Below, one piece after another: positions 22,906 to 34,700 of a DNA stretch of 64,000 bases. Below the pieces are notes generated by a model, which was not told the DNA's origin, made no database searches, and worked only from the letters and a program-made list of their open reading frames with translations. Origin of the DNA: Amyelois transitella (Eukaryota > Arthropoda > Insecta > Lepidoptera > Pyralidae). The translations under genes and the position numbers were made by a program. The stretch covers positions 2,294,001 to 2,358,000 of the forward strand of contig NC_083535.1 of NCBI RefSeq assembly GCF_032362555.1, read 5' to 3'. The stretch's first letter is position 1. Each line of letters begins with the position of its first letter.

Positions 22906-24270
22906 ATGTCTACTTCAAACATATATCCAAATTCCTCTACAGTAGAATATATAACTACAAGAAGAGGAGGTGTATCAATATTACATGAAGGACGCCGTTA
23001 TCATCGTAAAAAAATATATAAAAATGGAGACTCATTTTATAAATGCTATGTTAAAAATGGATGCAGAGGTAATTTAACCATAAATGCACGAAATGAAATA
23101 ATTAAAATAACAAAGGAACATGACGCAGACTGTGAAGCTGATATTGGAAAAAATTTAATTTTGAAAAAGATGGACGACTTGAAGCAAAGGAGCAGTTGTA
23201 ATTTTATATCGATTCAAAAACAGTATGAGGATGTTGTCAAAGGACTCAAAAACGACGGTTTTCAATTTATAAATAAAATACCACAGTTTAATAACATAAA
23301 GACGGGATTATATAATGAAAGAAACAAAGTTTTGGGCGTTGCAAAGTCACGTTTTAATAATTGTCATGATTTTATTGTACCCACTAAATATAAAAATTTT
23401 TGTGTTGCTGACTACGTGGATGACGATAAACGAATCATCGTGTTCTGTTCTAATGAAAACAGAAAGGAGATGAATAAGTATCATCATTTTTACGCTGACG
23501 GCACTTTTAAGTGTTGTCCGAAAGGATTTTATCAACTATATTCAATACATGGATACAATAAGAATAACAATTCAGTAGCTCCTTTAATTTTTGCTCTGCT
23601 GCCGGATAAAAAAACAGAAACATACAAAGTTTTGTTCAGCCTAATCAAGACAAGCATCGGTTGGAACCCCCAAAAAATAACCCTTGATTTCGAAGTGGCA
23701 GCAATAAATGCAATTAAAAAAGTATTTCCAAAAATTATATTCAAAGGCTGCTACTTTCATTTTAATCGTTGCTTATGGAAAAAAGCAAAAGCTTTAAATG
23801 TCAAATTAAGAACCGAAAAGAGGCATGTTGCACGGTGCGTTGGTTTAGCTCGTCTTCCTGTTCAATACATAGAAAAAGGATATGAATATGTTATGAGCAA
23901 AAACCCTAGAAATCCATCTGACGGGTTGCAAAAATTTAATAAATACTTTAATAAACAATGGATAAAGAAAAATGAAATGATGATGTCTTGCTCTTGTGGT
24001 AACGAAAATATAAGAACTAATAATAGCCTTGAAGGATGGCATGCGAAAATTAATAGATATATTGGAAGAAAATATCCAACGTTGCCACAATTATTGGATA
24101 TTCTGTCAACAGAATATAAATCTTATGATTTAAATATTAAAAGTAAAAAGAATAAAGAGTATAAGGCAATTGACGAGGAGATTGACCAGGCGTTGAGTGA
24201 ATTAGTAGAAAAAAAGATATCTGTTGGTCACTGTTTGGAGATTATTAGCCCTTTTGCAATTTCGTTTTAG
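22906..24270 (+). CDS. MULE transposase with N-terminal FLYWCH-like zinc finger
   Basis: The protein is about 454 aa from the ATG at 22906 and has no frameshift or internal stop. Residues about 20-80 form a FLYWCH-like zinc finger (FYKCYVKNGCRG, then KEHDADC as the distal ligands). The central part is a MULE transposase domain: the YADGTFKCCP segment holds the first catalytic Asp, KITLDFE the second, and SLEGWH is the likely Glu region. The GCYFHFNRCLWKKA block between them is typical of the family. The open frame extends 10 codons upstream to 22876 but without an ATG. The coding sequence is AT-rich and intronless, unlike the neighbouring host genes, and sits wholly between the TIRs. It would cut and reinsert its own element. 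Host domestication is unlikely because the TIRs and target duplication are intact. Confidence 0.92.
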   Translation: MSTSNIYPNSSTVEYITTRRGGVSILHEGRRYHRKKIYKNGDSFYKCYVKNGCRGNLTINARNEIIKITKEHDADCEADIGKNLILKKMDDLKQRSSCNFISIQKQYEDVVKGLKNDGFQFINKIPQFNNIKTGLYNERNKVLGVAKSRFNNCHDFIVPTKYKNFCVADYVDDDKRIIVFCSNENRKEMNKYHHFYADGTFKCCPKGFYQLYSIHGYNKNNNSVAPLIFALLPDKKTETYKVLFSLIKTSIGWNPQKITLDFEVAAINAIKKVFPKIIFKGCYFHFNRCLWKKAKALNVKLRTEKRHVARCVGLARLPVQYIEKGYEYVMSKNPRNPSDGLQKFNKYFNKQWIKKNEMMMSCSCGNENIRTNNSLEGWHAKINRYIGRKYPTLPQLLDILSTEYKSYDLNIKSKKNKEYKAIDEEIDQALSELVEKKISVGHCLEIISPFAISF

Positions 24271-24347
24271 CGGTTTAAGTCACTCAGTTAATATAAATAA
24301 ATGAACACTATTAAAATATATTTGTTTTAATATAACAGGGACAATAA

Positions 24348-24415
24348 CCGCCTCCGTGGTGTAGGTAGTGGTTTGAGCGTTCACGAAGTCACGGGCTACA
24401 GCTAGTACGAAATCT
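24348..24415 (+). repeat. tRNA-derived SINE head inside the MULE
   Basis: A segment beginning CCGCCTCCGTGGTGTAGGTA resembles the box-A part of tRNA-derived lepidopteran SINEs and ends in ACGGGCTACAGCTAGTACG. It lies between the transposase stop and the right TIR, so it was inserted into, or captured by, the element. It is not a tRNA gene because no cloverleaf can be completed. Confidence 0.45.
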
Positions 24416-24519
24416 ATGTACTTATTGATCAGTGTTTGTATTCGATGAGGACATTACTACATTGTTGCGTAAGAAGAAATTAAATTCTTATACTGCAACT
24501 AGTGTTTTTGAGAAATTCC

Positions 24520-24642
24520 TTGTTGGCAACTAGTTGCTTATAAAGAAAAAAAAATCTTTATTCATAACTGGTTGCCGACAAAGAATGAAAATGTCTTTTT
24601 CTCAACTGGTTGCGAAGTTTAGTTGCCATGGCGGCCGAAAGG
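24520..24642. repeat. Right TIR of the MULE
   Basis: Read as reverse complement it matches the left TIR from its first base for about 123 bp, including the CAACCAGTTG and CAACTAGTTG motifs and a T-rich tract in the middle. Confidence 0.88.
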
Positions 24643-24959
24643 AAATTTGAATTGTTTTTTGATTGCATAAGTTATGTTTGGTATTAAGATAATCGAGTTC
24701 ACTGATTTTAGATCATAATTTATAATTCAATATAATAAATGAAATGTATTGCATTTAGTTCAAATTACAGTGGAAGTTAAAAATCTAAAGTTCGTTTGTT
24801 ATTTGTTTCACACAAAAAGGATAGTCCCTCATGAAAATTTAGTCTATCTTTGTGTTTGATTCAAATCGATCTAACTTTTTTTTAGAAATAAATCATTTCT
24901 CTGTATTATAAGGAAATCCGAAGAAGGATAAGTATCTGATAACGAAAAATACAAAAGCA

Positions 24960-25130
24960 CAGATACGTAACGCTCGAGCCAATAACAATCGGATGTTTCA
25001 GTTTCAGTTCAGTTTTCAGATGCATTGCCGGCCGCTGCGTCGTTGCTAGTTGAGCGAAGCACAGAGCAGAACAAACATTGATGAAAACTGATCGCCAGTC
25101 AGCCCGGCCGTGCTCTACTCTGTGAAGTCC
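24960..25130 (+). promoter_or_regulatory. Possible promoter / 5' UTR-like segment
   Basis: Repeated TCAGTT-type initiators (TTTCAGTTTCAGTTCAG at about 24998-25014) are followed by a GC-rich leader-like stretch (CCGGCCGCTGCGTCGTTGC) and a short ATG frame starting MKTDRQSARPCSTL. It resembles an arthropod transcription start. No downstream coding exon on this strand was found before the convergent zinc-finger gene. Confidence 0.28.
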
Positions 25131-25789
25131 TTGGTCAAAATATTTTTTTTAATTTTGAACTAATTAAATTCAGAATGAACATAACGAACTGGTCAAACTT
25201 TTCAAATTGGTACTAGGACTTCAGACCAATATAGGAGGTTTTCAACCCTGCACCGACTGCACGACGCATGCGTGCATCCTTGCAGTGCACCAATGAAATT
25301 TATATGCAGGTTTATAGGTCCATCAAAAACAAATAGACTTCCTAGGGTGTATCGATTATATTCTAGTGCAATGAACACTTACTGCTATAACGTTATACTG
25401 TCCTAGTAGAAATTGTGCAAGTACATAGGTACTGTATATAGAACAAACAAACAGAGGGAATGTATGAAGATTAGGGACGTTATTTTATGACAGTGCAATG
25501 CAACAACTTGCAATTTTTCAACTGACTGAATAACACTAGAGAATTGATTCACGTTTGGGACTCACTGTTTTTATCATCGTTTCTTCTACCGAATGGTAGA
25601 GACTACATTATTTTTAAAATTTATTTCAGTATAACTGTGGGATATGAAGTACTTAGCTAATATGATTATGCTTAATTATAATTACGAGATTTTTGACGGC
25701 AATGAGTGAGAATGCAATCAATAAGTATATCAGTCAATCGCTCTCATTACTGAGAAAGAGTGAAAGTATCGAGTAAATATCAATTCATG

Positions 25790-26070
25790 AAGGGATAGGC
25801 AGAGTCTACATCTTTCTACATGCGACGATCCCTACCTGCATCCATGCATGCAAGCTTCTTGGCTTAGGGTGATCTGCGTCATCATACATTATCAAGTTCT
25901 TTGAAGTTTAGACGAGTGTATTTCATTGGTTATTATTGATACATATAACGACGTATATAAACCTAACGGGGTTTTATAAAGACTGACAGGCTCCGTTCAG
26001 CTGTAAAGCTGGGCGATGGAATCAACCAATTATTGAACCCATCGCCTAAAAGAAGAAAACCAAGTTTAAA
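25790..26070 (-). repeat. Family R2 and R1 fragments
   Basis: An R2 fragment (GAAGGGATAGGCAGAGTCTA, CATGCGACGATCCCTACC) at 25790-25895 is followed by an R1 centre fragment (CCGTTCAGCTGTAAAGC, AACCCATCGCCTAAAAGAAG) at about 25975-26065. Confidence 0.45.
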
Positions 26071-26275
26071 CCTTGACTTTAATAATAAGCACGGAAAGAA
26101 AAACAACTGACACGCGCTATGTTTTTTCTTCGCTAAGGTCATTGTTGTAAATAAATGTGTTTCTGTTACAACAAACCAAGAAGTGTTGAAAAATTACAAA
26201 TATAGGTAATTCTTACAATATAGGAAAATTAAATTAAACCAACAACTCATTTGTCATACTTATATATTATTGACC

Positions 26276-26281
26276 TTTATT
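26276..26281 (-). terminator. Polyadenylation signal of the zinc-finger gene
   Basis: AATAAA on the minus strand overlaps the stop codon. If used, the 3' UTR would be only a few tens of bases long. Confidence 0.5.
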
Positions 26282-28881
26282 AAAAAGAGAGGACATTTTC
26301 TGGCAACATTTCCTGGGACTGATAGTTGTAACAATTATGCTGCGGCGCTGCAGCCAACTCAGCAGCGTAATACAAGGTTTCTCCGTCCTGCACCGGCTGT
26401 AAATTAGCCAGATTCAAAAACTCCAACTGATTCTGGTGTGGCACTTCTTGGGCGTACCGTTCCACCACCAGCGAAGATGTGTCCCCAACATGAGACCTCA
26501 TATGGAAATTCAAATGGCTGCTTTGCTTAAACCGCTTACCACATGCGAAACATTCAAAAGGCTGTATGTTAGTGTGAGTTCGCATGTGTTGGCGCAAATG
26601 CACGGACTGCGAGAAGCACTTGCTGCAAATGACACATTTGAATGGTTTTATCTTCGTGTGCGTACGTAAATGCTGGTCTAATCCAGCTTTTTGGGTGAAG
26701 GCTTTAGGGCAAAACGAGCAGGCAAAGGGCCTAACGCCTGTATGCATCCGCATATGCTGTTGTAGACCGCCCTGTTGGGTGAATCTCTTTGCACAAATCG
26801 AGCATTGGTGTGGTTTGATCTTTGCATGGACAATTCTGTTATGCTCATCGTATTGGGCGTTCGTTAGGAAGGTCTGTCTGCATATGTGGCAAGTGAAATT
26901 AACTCTATTGACGGGTTGTAGTTGAGGGGTAACGGTAGGGGTTTGGTACACGTCAGTGTCAAGTCTTTTTTCGCAGACTTGGCAGCGAAGGGCGGCTTTC
27001 CTACGTTTGGTGTGTTCTTCTCTATAATGCATGGAATAGTCACAACAGTTGAAGAAGATTTGGCGACATTGAAGGTCTGGATACAGCGCTGATGGAAGCG
27101 TACAGGTAAATGGGCCTCTGAAAATAGAAATGCTATTGATGTTCAATTAGGAAGACGAAGATTGTCTACGAGATATAAATAAGTATACTCATATTATTAT
27201 GCCCAAATAAAAGTTGCAAACAAACTATGTAATCTTTAAATAAATATTTTGCTGTGATAGCCAACCAATAATAAATCCTTTTCAGGGTACAAAAGTCTCA
27301 AAAAACTCGAAGGCCACGTTCTGAATGGCTAAATGACAGTTAGAGAAGGTAACAATTAAACTACATTAATCCTACTTACTATTATAAAGGCGAAAGTTTG
27401 TATGGATGTTTGTTACTCTTTCACGCAAAAACTACTGAACCGATTACCATGAAATTTGGTATGTAGGTAGCTGAAGACCCAGAATAACACATAGGCTACT
27501 TTTTATCCCAGAGTTCCCGCGGGATTGATAGGGTTTCCATGCGGACGAAGTCGCGGGCGGCCTCTAGTACTATATAAATCATCTAATTATATATTTCCCG
27601 ATAATTTTAAGGATCTGTCATACTCGTAGTAAAATTGAAAATTTACGGAAAATGTGTTACATATAACCTTAGATCAACAGACGGCTTCCCCGCTTTATGC
27701 TTGGCCTTCTTCACGGCCCCTTCCAACCGTGACCTTTTGAGGCTCAAGTTCAGATCTAGATCGTACCCTTCAATTTTCACAATGAGGTAGGATACATCTT
27801 CGGAGAATGTTCTAGTTGTAATGCCATCCTGGACGATGGTAGGGTCTGAGTCGTTAGTCTTTTGGGGGATAAACTTGAAACCGCAGAAGTCATTGAAAAT
27901 CTGGGGAATTTATTTGACGAAAATGTCTCATTTGGAAATATTCACTGTATTTCCACTTTCCAACGCATATTATATATGACAACTAATACTACTAGTTACT
28001 GTTTCGCTTATTATTAAAACATGGAAAGGGACTGCGGGTTTTTTTTCACGCGATAAAAACTTCATCTCTCGTACCATACTATAAAAGCAAGAGGCCAATC
28101 TAAATTTTTTACATCTCGTCTTGACTGACGATCTATATTGAGTGACTCAAGAAATACTATTGCACTACTGAAGCCCACAACGCCGATACGCGAGTGAGGC
28201 CACGAAGTAATACATACCTACATACATACATATGGTCACATCTATATCCCTTGCGGAGTAGACAGAGCCAACAGCCTTGAAAAGGCTGAATGGCCACATT
28301 CAGCTATTTGGCTTAATGATAGAATTGAGATTCAAATAGTGACAGGTTGCTAGCCCATCGCCTAAAAAAGAATCCCGAACCCCGAACGAAGTAATCTATT
28401 TAAAAAAACCCGTAAAAAAAAAAAAAAACTGTTTTCCTAAACACTTACCTGGTCGCTAGACCTAATAAACGGGGCTATATGATCGCTCTCGCTGCCGGAA
28501 GTGTCGGCGTCATGCTGCATGTTCTTGTGGTTCTGTAGGGCTACCGGGTTGTAGAACGACTTCTTACATCGGTGACAGACAAAAGTCGCTGGGCCCTGGT
28601 CTTCTGTGTACATCTTGAACTACGAGACAAAAATCTATCAGTCAAATTTCTGTCTTGTTTATTTGGTAAACCGCTCAGATGCAGTATGTCGGCAAAATAA
28701 GTTTCATTCTATACCTTTCAGCAATTCTTATGATAAATTTAAAATTGTACAGTACATTTAATATGAATAGGGTATATTTTTAAGTACTTACCTGAACAGG
28801 ATTAGTGTTAGCATTTTGTATCACGACAGGGGGATTCGTCATGTGGTTGGAACCCAAATGTGTTCCTGGCAATTCTTCCAT
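26280..28881 (-). CDS. C2H2 zinc-finger protein (4 exons, about 443 aa)
   Basis: Four phase-matched exons were read on the minus strand: about 28881-28791 (Met start MEELPGTHLGSNH), 28619-28449, 27900-27668 and 27117-26280. Exon 2 carries one finger (CHRCKKSFYNPVALQNH). Exon 4 carries a Cys/His-rich segment, a CQVCEKR half-finger, a finger starting FTCHICRQTF, and then four tightly spaced canonical fingers with HMRMHTG/HLRTHTK-type linkers. It is therefore very probably a nuclear, sequence-specific DNA-binding protein. Exon 3 encodes an acidic-to-basic linker with no recognised domain. Donors are GTAAGT except exon 3, whose GTTATA is weak but gives the right phase. An AATAAA (26281-26276) overlaps the TAA stop. 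The gene is divergent from UBE2G2. No orthologue name could be assigned. Confidence 0.88.
27363..27572 (+). repeat. RTE/Metulj-like SINE in a zinc-finger gene intron
   Basis: AAAGGCGAAAGTTTGTATGG, AACTACTGAACCGATTACCA and the end GCGGACGAAGTCGCGGGCGG are hallmarks of this widespread lepidopteran repeat group. Confidence 0.65.
28212..28380 (-). repeat. Family R1 partial copy in a zinc-finger gene intron
   Basis: Tail and centre only: (CATA)n, TATCCCTTGCGGAGTAGACA and GACAGGTTGCTAGCCCATCG. Confidence 0.65.
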
Positions 28882-30056
28882 AATTTGTTCTGTAATTTTT
28901 TTTAATTAGTACCTTTTTAAGTTTGGTGAATCCATACTAATTTATAAATGTGAAAGTGTGTTTGGTTTTACAATTACTGAACCGAAATTTTTCCCCTTCA
29001 AAAGATCTCCATGAAATTTTGCAAAGTATGGAAAAGGGATTATGGTGTCTATAGCCGTGGAGCATAAATAAGAAATATTGGTAGAAGAGGAATTTCATAA
29101 CGCGGGCAGACCCACCGGCAGAAGGTAGCTCGCTTTTTGTAAGTAAATTCTATAACTCGGGTAAGTATCTATCTTTGGATTTAAAGAATAAATACAATGA
29201 CAGTTCACTCATAAAACTGAAAAGAAAAGTATATATACACAAAGTTACAAGATATAGGCAATAGAAGCACAAAGGTATTAAACTGTGTTAGTCGTAGACA
29301 TCTAAATAGGTTTTTTATTATGTTATCTGATTTAAACATTCTTAAATAACTTTTATGACTTTTTTCATCACTTTCTTGTGAATAAATAAGCGAGTTGGAA
29401 TAAGCACAATCATTAAGTGCAAGCCTTAAAAAATCTTGATATACCCTTAATAATTATTATGAGGTATATAAAATAATAGGTATGCGTTTTTTTTGTAAAC
29501 TGAGTTTGTAACCGCAACCTATCGCAACGCTTTTTCATGAAAAACTTCTAATAGCATTATTTACTTGAAAAGCGCGTTTGGTAGGTAAATTTTGTTGACA
29601 GAGGATACAAAGAGTCAACCTATACAATCCTTACAATCTTACCTTATCGGGTTAATTCAGTAGATTTCAAAACCAGTGTTGAAAAAAATTGTTCTCATCT
29701 TAAAAAATATTCTGATAACTTTCAAACAATTAAATTCACCGCCAAATCCACAAACATTTGAGTCGACACCATCTTATATCCAAAGACTAATTAACCATTC
29801 ATAGACTTTGTTGTCTATGCATGAACTACCGAATTAAAATTCAACTGCGTTTTGATATGAGTCTTTGAAATTAGTATGTATGGTAATACTATTTGAACGT
29901 GCTGACGTTTATATTGACACATCATAAGTTTTGACTTTTGCATTTTTACGTCGCTCAGCTCGCGCTCGGAGCTCATTTTTCGGAATTTTTACTATAGTAA
30001 AAAATAGTAATTTGGTTCACTAGCTCATCTTATCTACAACCAGCAAACTTACTATT
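28882..30056. promoter_or_regulatory. Divergent intergenic region between the zinc-finger gene and UBE2G2
   Basis: About 1.2 kb separates two opposed start codons. A GC-richer stretch at about 29950-29975 (GCTCAGCTCGCGCTCGGAGC) lies about 85-105 bases before the UBE2G2 ATG. Part of the space (about 28925-29145) is an RTE/Metulj-like repeat fragment. Untranslated first exons may exist but were not resolved. Confidence 0.35.
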
Positions 30057-31776
30057 ATGGCGGGTTCAGCACTAAGAAGATTAATGGCAGAATATAAGCG
30101 TAAGTTCTGTCCTTACAGAAAAGGTCATAGAAGATAATCCTGAATACCTTAATTTATCTATAATATATCCTCATTTATTTGCGAATTGGTCCTTTTTTTA
30201 ATTCCCATTGTTCTACTTTGTATAATTTCTAAGTTTATTGCGAGTGTGCTGTACTGATTAAGGGGTTGAGTTAAATGACAGGCAGGCGTTCAATTATTGA
30301 GTCTCAATTAAGTTTATAAATAGTGTGAGAACCAAACATAGTCAGAATAGCTAGCTACTAGAGTAACCATGAACCATCTTTTTTGTTTTCTAGAGCTTAC
30401 CATAAACCCACCAGAAGGAATTATTGCTGGCCCAATAAACGAGGAAAACTTTTTTGAATGGGAAGCACTCATAACGTAAGTAAACTATCAGCACTTACCT
30501 GTGATAATCAATATTTTATATTTGTTTTATATAAAAAGTTTTTAAAGTTCTTCTTACATGCCATTTGAGTTTAAAGAAACTATTGGATAAGATGTGATAT
30601 GTGTTCGTGTTCATCTTCCTGGCTTTAGTACCAGTTGCCACTCTGAAGAAGAGTCCGGTTATTCCTTTAAATCATGGCCAAAATGTAATTATAAAATAAG
30701 TAATATAACAATAATTTGATTGATTTTCAGAGGTCCTGAAGGAACCTGTTTTGAAGGTGGCATATTTCCAGCAAAATTAGTGTTTCCTCCTGATTATCCA
30801 CTGAGCCCACCAAAAATGCAGTTTGTATGTGAAATGTTTCATCCAAATAGTAAGTCTATTTTCAGTTTATAGAAAATATTGTCTTATTGGTCTTTACGTC
30901 AATCCTGTCTACATCCATTCCTCTCTAGAGAGGAGCCAGAGGTGCATCAATTATCATGATCCTGGTTTGGGAAGTCAGGTTTTCACAGGAGGTTTCCTAA
31001 CAATGTGTTCCCTCGCCGTAAGAGTATTGGTTACCACTCAAAATAATGTACATAAATCAGAAACAAGTCATTAATACATGGCTAAGATAGGATTTGAACC
31101 TGTACCTCCATGTGCATAATGTTTTTTAATCAGTGTGCCGGCCAATATTCTCAAAGAGAAATTTGTATGTTCTAGTGTGTGTGTGTAGACTAGAAGTTTC
31201 CAATACAATATTATATTAATTTTTCAGTTTACGCTGATGGCAGAGTTTGTATATCAATCCTCCATGCACCGGGAGATGACCCGATGGGCTACGAGAGCAG
31301 TGCCGAGCGATGGTCACCGGTACAGAGCGTAGAGAAAATATTGTTATCCGTTGTTAGTATGTTAGCTGGTAAGTGTACTTTTTATATGTGTTAGTTTGCT
31401 GGCCTGTTTTGCATATGGTTCTTGATATTCCATATCCTATGCATATATCATATTTATTCCATTCTTTTCACATCTCTGAAATCTTTTCTTTGTAGAAACA
31501 TACAAACAAATTACAAAGTTTCAATAGTTTGTCAAGGCGTCCTAAGATTTATCCAACCAAGAGGTGAAAAAAATATTTCGGTATCGTGAAAAGATCTTCC
31601 TCTGCCTACCCCTCTCTTTTTATGTATCTAAACAAATTGATTGGTTGGTTTCAGAGCCGAACGACGAAAGCGGTGCGAATGTGGACGCCGCCAAAATGTG
31701 GAGAGAGGATCGGGAGCAATTCAATAGGATAGCTGAGAGACTGGTCAGGAAAACACTGGGACTCCCGTCTCCTTAG
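30057..31776 (+). CDS. Ube2g2: Ubiquitin-conjugating enzyme E2 G2 (Ubc7)
   Basis: Five exons join in phase to a 168-aa protein: 30057-30099, 30394-30475, 30731-30849, 31228-31368 and 31655-31776. It starts [17 protein letters not shown] and follows human UBE2G2 (165 aa) almost residue for residue. It includes the FHPN motif, the active-site Cys89 in GRVCISILH, and the G2-type acidic loop [16 protein letters not shown] just after it. UBE2G2 charges ubiquitin for ER-associated degradation with gp78/Hrd1-type ligases at the ER membrane. All donors are GTAAGT-like and all acceptors are preceded by pyrimidine tracts. The C-terminal tail GLPSP is slightly longer than in human. An AATAAA at 32027-32032 is a likely poly(A) signal. 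The start codon follows a putative promoter shared with the zinc-finger gene. Confidence 0.97.
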
Positions 31777-34700
31777 TCTTACGAGAAATGTAACGCACGC
31801 AAACACAGAACAAATCAACCCAATCCACGTACAGTTTATTTATTTAATTTTTATATTTATATTCTCAAATCTGGACTTAGGCATCACCCTAATTTGTTTA
31901 ATGTTGTACTGTCCTTATTTAAAGTTTGGAACACAGTAACGTTGTAAAGGCAATTGTTGCGGTTGAAAATTTATTTGGTAACAATGTATTCACAATGAGA
32001 TACATAAAGTTCCCTTATATAACGGGAATAAACGAGCGTTAACATTAAATATATTGGCGATGCCAAGATTGTTTACCCCAGGACTCGGAGCAGCGCCGTT
32101 ATTTTATACTTGATACGATGATGAAACTTCTAGATTTTTAAGTTTATCAAGTTCCAATTAGAATTTTGTTTATTTCTTCTGTGTTTGTCTAAGAAATTCT
32201 TGTTGGTCTAAAATAAATTAGACTGATAGGTCAAGTCATTTACAACTTGTTCAAGTTAACTCCGCATCTTTAAGCTCATGACAACACAGCTTAAGGGGGT
32301 GAAAGTTAGGATGAGTAACATTAAGCAGACCAATCAGACAGTCTTGAAAAGATCATTTTGCTAAAGCGATTGTTTTTTATAATTTATATTATGGTACAAA
32401 TTTTAATTAAGTTTGGGATGACTTATCTAATATAGTAGGCCACAAAAAAGAATTACGTCTTCGTGAGCGAAAAGTAAATGGAAGGGTGACTATTTATTTA
32501 TTTTATCTAATTATTAATATATTTTTATGAAAACGTCGGCAAGAAGCGGATTTCACTTGATCAGTTGTAGATTTAGCAATAAGCAATAGGTACATTTGCA
32601 GGTTGGTGTCCTTTCCATTAAATGTTTAGTATGCTTAATTTGTAAATGCTGAACATACGAAACACTGTTGGACATCGTGGTTTGTTTAATTATGCTATTG
32701 CTGGTAAGCCTACACGCCATTTTTAAAACTGCTTCCACACGATACGATTTTCTACCGATTTGACTAGATTAATAAATTTTGAATTGAAATATAAAATTGA
32801 AGAACTTAAGATACAATGTGTTATCAATTCAGATGGTGTGTGGACGCTTGTATGTTAATTAAATTTTTAGTCACCATTTGATTGTATAAATCCGTTATTA
32901 ATTTAAATTGAAATATAAATCTTTAAATTTTAATTCAATCAATTCATTATTCTATACGTTAAGTGTCACAGTTAGAATATTTTTAATCTCATCTCCTTTC
33001 CTAGTTAAAACCAAGTTGTTTTTCCTTTGTGCGTGCGTCAATTGTAGATTCACAATAAAATTGTACCATGTGGAAGACGTTTTAATCCACGTCAAAATAA
33101 GATAGTCTTGTATTCGTCGGATTACGGATAGAAGGTAATTGGGTTTATTTGTTAAAATATATTAATGTAAATCTGGTATAAACATGGAACCCTTCAAATA
33201 CTAATGACAGCTGACTACGATTTTTTAATATTTGATGATTTTTTTGAATGAAACGGAGGAATGAGGATTGAGAATCAGATATGTAATGAGATTTGAGGTT
33301 GGTAAATTGTTTTTTTTTTATATAAATCATTTTACAAATTGCTTGACTTACTAAATGATCTCAATCAGGACTCTTATCAATATTAACCATTAACCACTGA
33401 TTTGAATTATAAACACTTTATGTGCAATACGAAAAAGAGTGAACCAAGAAGCACATTATAACAAGATATATTGATAAATATACATTTTACTTATATGTAT
33501 AATATAGCTAAAATTCCTTTGCAATCTATATTTTTTCCGCACTGTAGCGACGAAACGCGAAATGTGTTTACCTATAGGGCTATGATGGTATTTAATCAAA
33601 AGAGAATTAATGTAACGGATATTTTAAATATAATATTATTGGGAATCCAACCCAAGCCAGAATAAAATAAATATATCAATCGATTATTGTTTTTTATTTT
33701 TTTTTAGGTTAGTTTCCAATGCCGCCATTTTATTGACCGTAAAATTCGGAATAATGTGTTTTCGTCGTGGAAATACTACATGATTGTTACCAACTACGTA
33801 GTTCCTTACTTAACCTCTTAGAAATCATTTAAAACGAAGGTCTCGCTTAAAATCCTTGATGAGCCCTTAAAAAACGTTAATTCAATCCATAATGCTGACC
33901 TATGGACATGTTCATGATATTTTTTTTAATTTAATGAAACAACGTGTTTACCTATAATAACGTAATACCTTGCGGGATAGACAGAGCCCAACAGTCTTGG
34001 AAAAGATTAAAAGGCCACGTTCAGCTGTTTGGCTTAATATTTAATTTAATGAAACAAGTAGGTAATAACTATATTTCTGTGGGAATTCTGTCTTACTAAT
34101 TACCTTTTGATATAAGTTATAAGTAATTGTATCAATTATGGCAATAAATATATGCAAGCAAGGTCAATGCAGGTAGTTAATTTATTTCATTTGAGGGTTC
34201 TTTAAAAATGTTTTATTAAAATAATAAAGATCACTGTGTTGCAAAAAAATGCAAGTTATCAAGCCAGAATTTTTTAAATGCCGACCCATTAGAAAAGAAC
34301 CACTCCATATCTTTCCTATGGATTTCGTAAAAGGTTACTAAGGGATAGTCTTATAAACTTGGGAATTGCTCTTGTAGGCGATGGGCCAGCAATTTATAAC
34401 TATTTGAAGTTCAATTCAATCATGAAGGTATAAAGCTGAACGTAGTCTTTCAATCTTTTCGAGACTGTTGGCTCTGTCTACCTTGCTAGATATCCGTTGC
34501 GGGGCAGACAGATCCAAGTCTTGAAAAGACCAGGTCACGTTCATACAGCTGAACGTGGCGTAGCTTTAAGTCTATGTTATCAGATTTAAATTGTGACAGG
34601 TTGCTAGCCCATCGCCTACAAGAAGAATCCTAAGTTTGTTAAGCCATTCCCATTATCGCCTTTTACGACATCACAGACAGAGTGGTTCTATTCTTAAGCG

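Larger units (their letters stand above)
22483..24642 (+). mobile_element. Full-length Mutator-like (MULE) DNA transposon
   Basis: The element begins CCTTTCGG and ends CCGAAAGG. The terminal inverted repeats are about 123 bp (22483-22605 and 24520-24642) and differ at only scattered positions. It is flanked by a perfect 8-bp target duplication, AAATTTGA, at 22475-22482 and 24643-24650. It carries one intact transposase gene. Eight-base duplications also occur with hAT elements, but the encoded protein is of MULE type. Intact frame, matching termini and perfect duplication suggest a young, possibly autonomous copy. Confidence 0.92.

Noticed and set aside
26436-26925. Plus-strand frames over the zinc fingers
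   Set aside because: Antisense shadows of the zinc-finger exon.
31075-31150. tRNA gene on the minus strand inside UBE2G2 intron 3
   Set aside because: GGATTTGAACCTGTACC resembles a T-loop, but no complete cloverleaf can be drawn; likely a tRNA-derived repeat.
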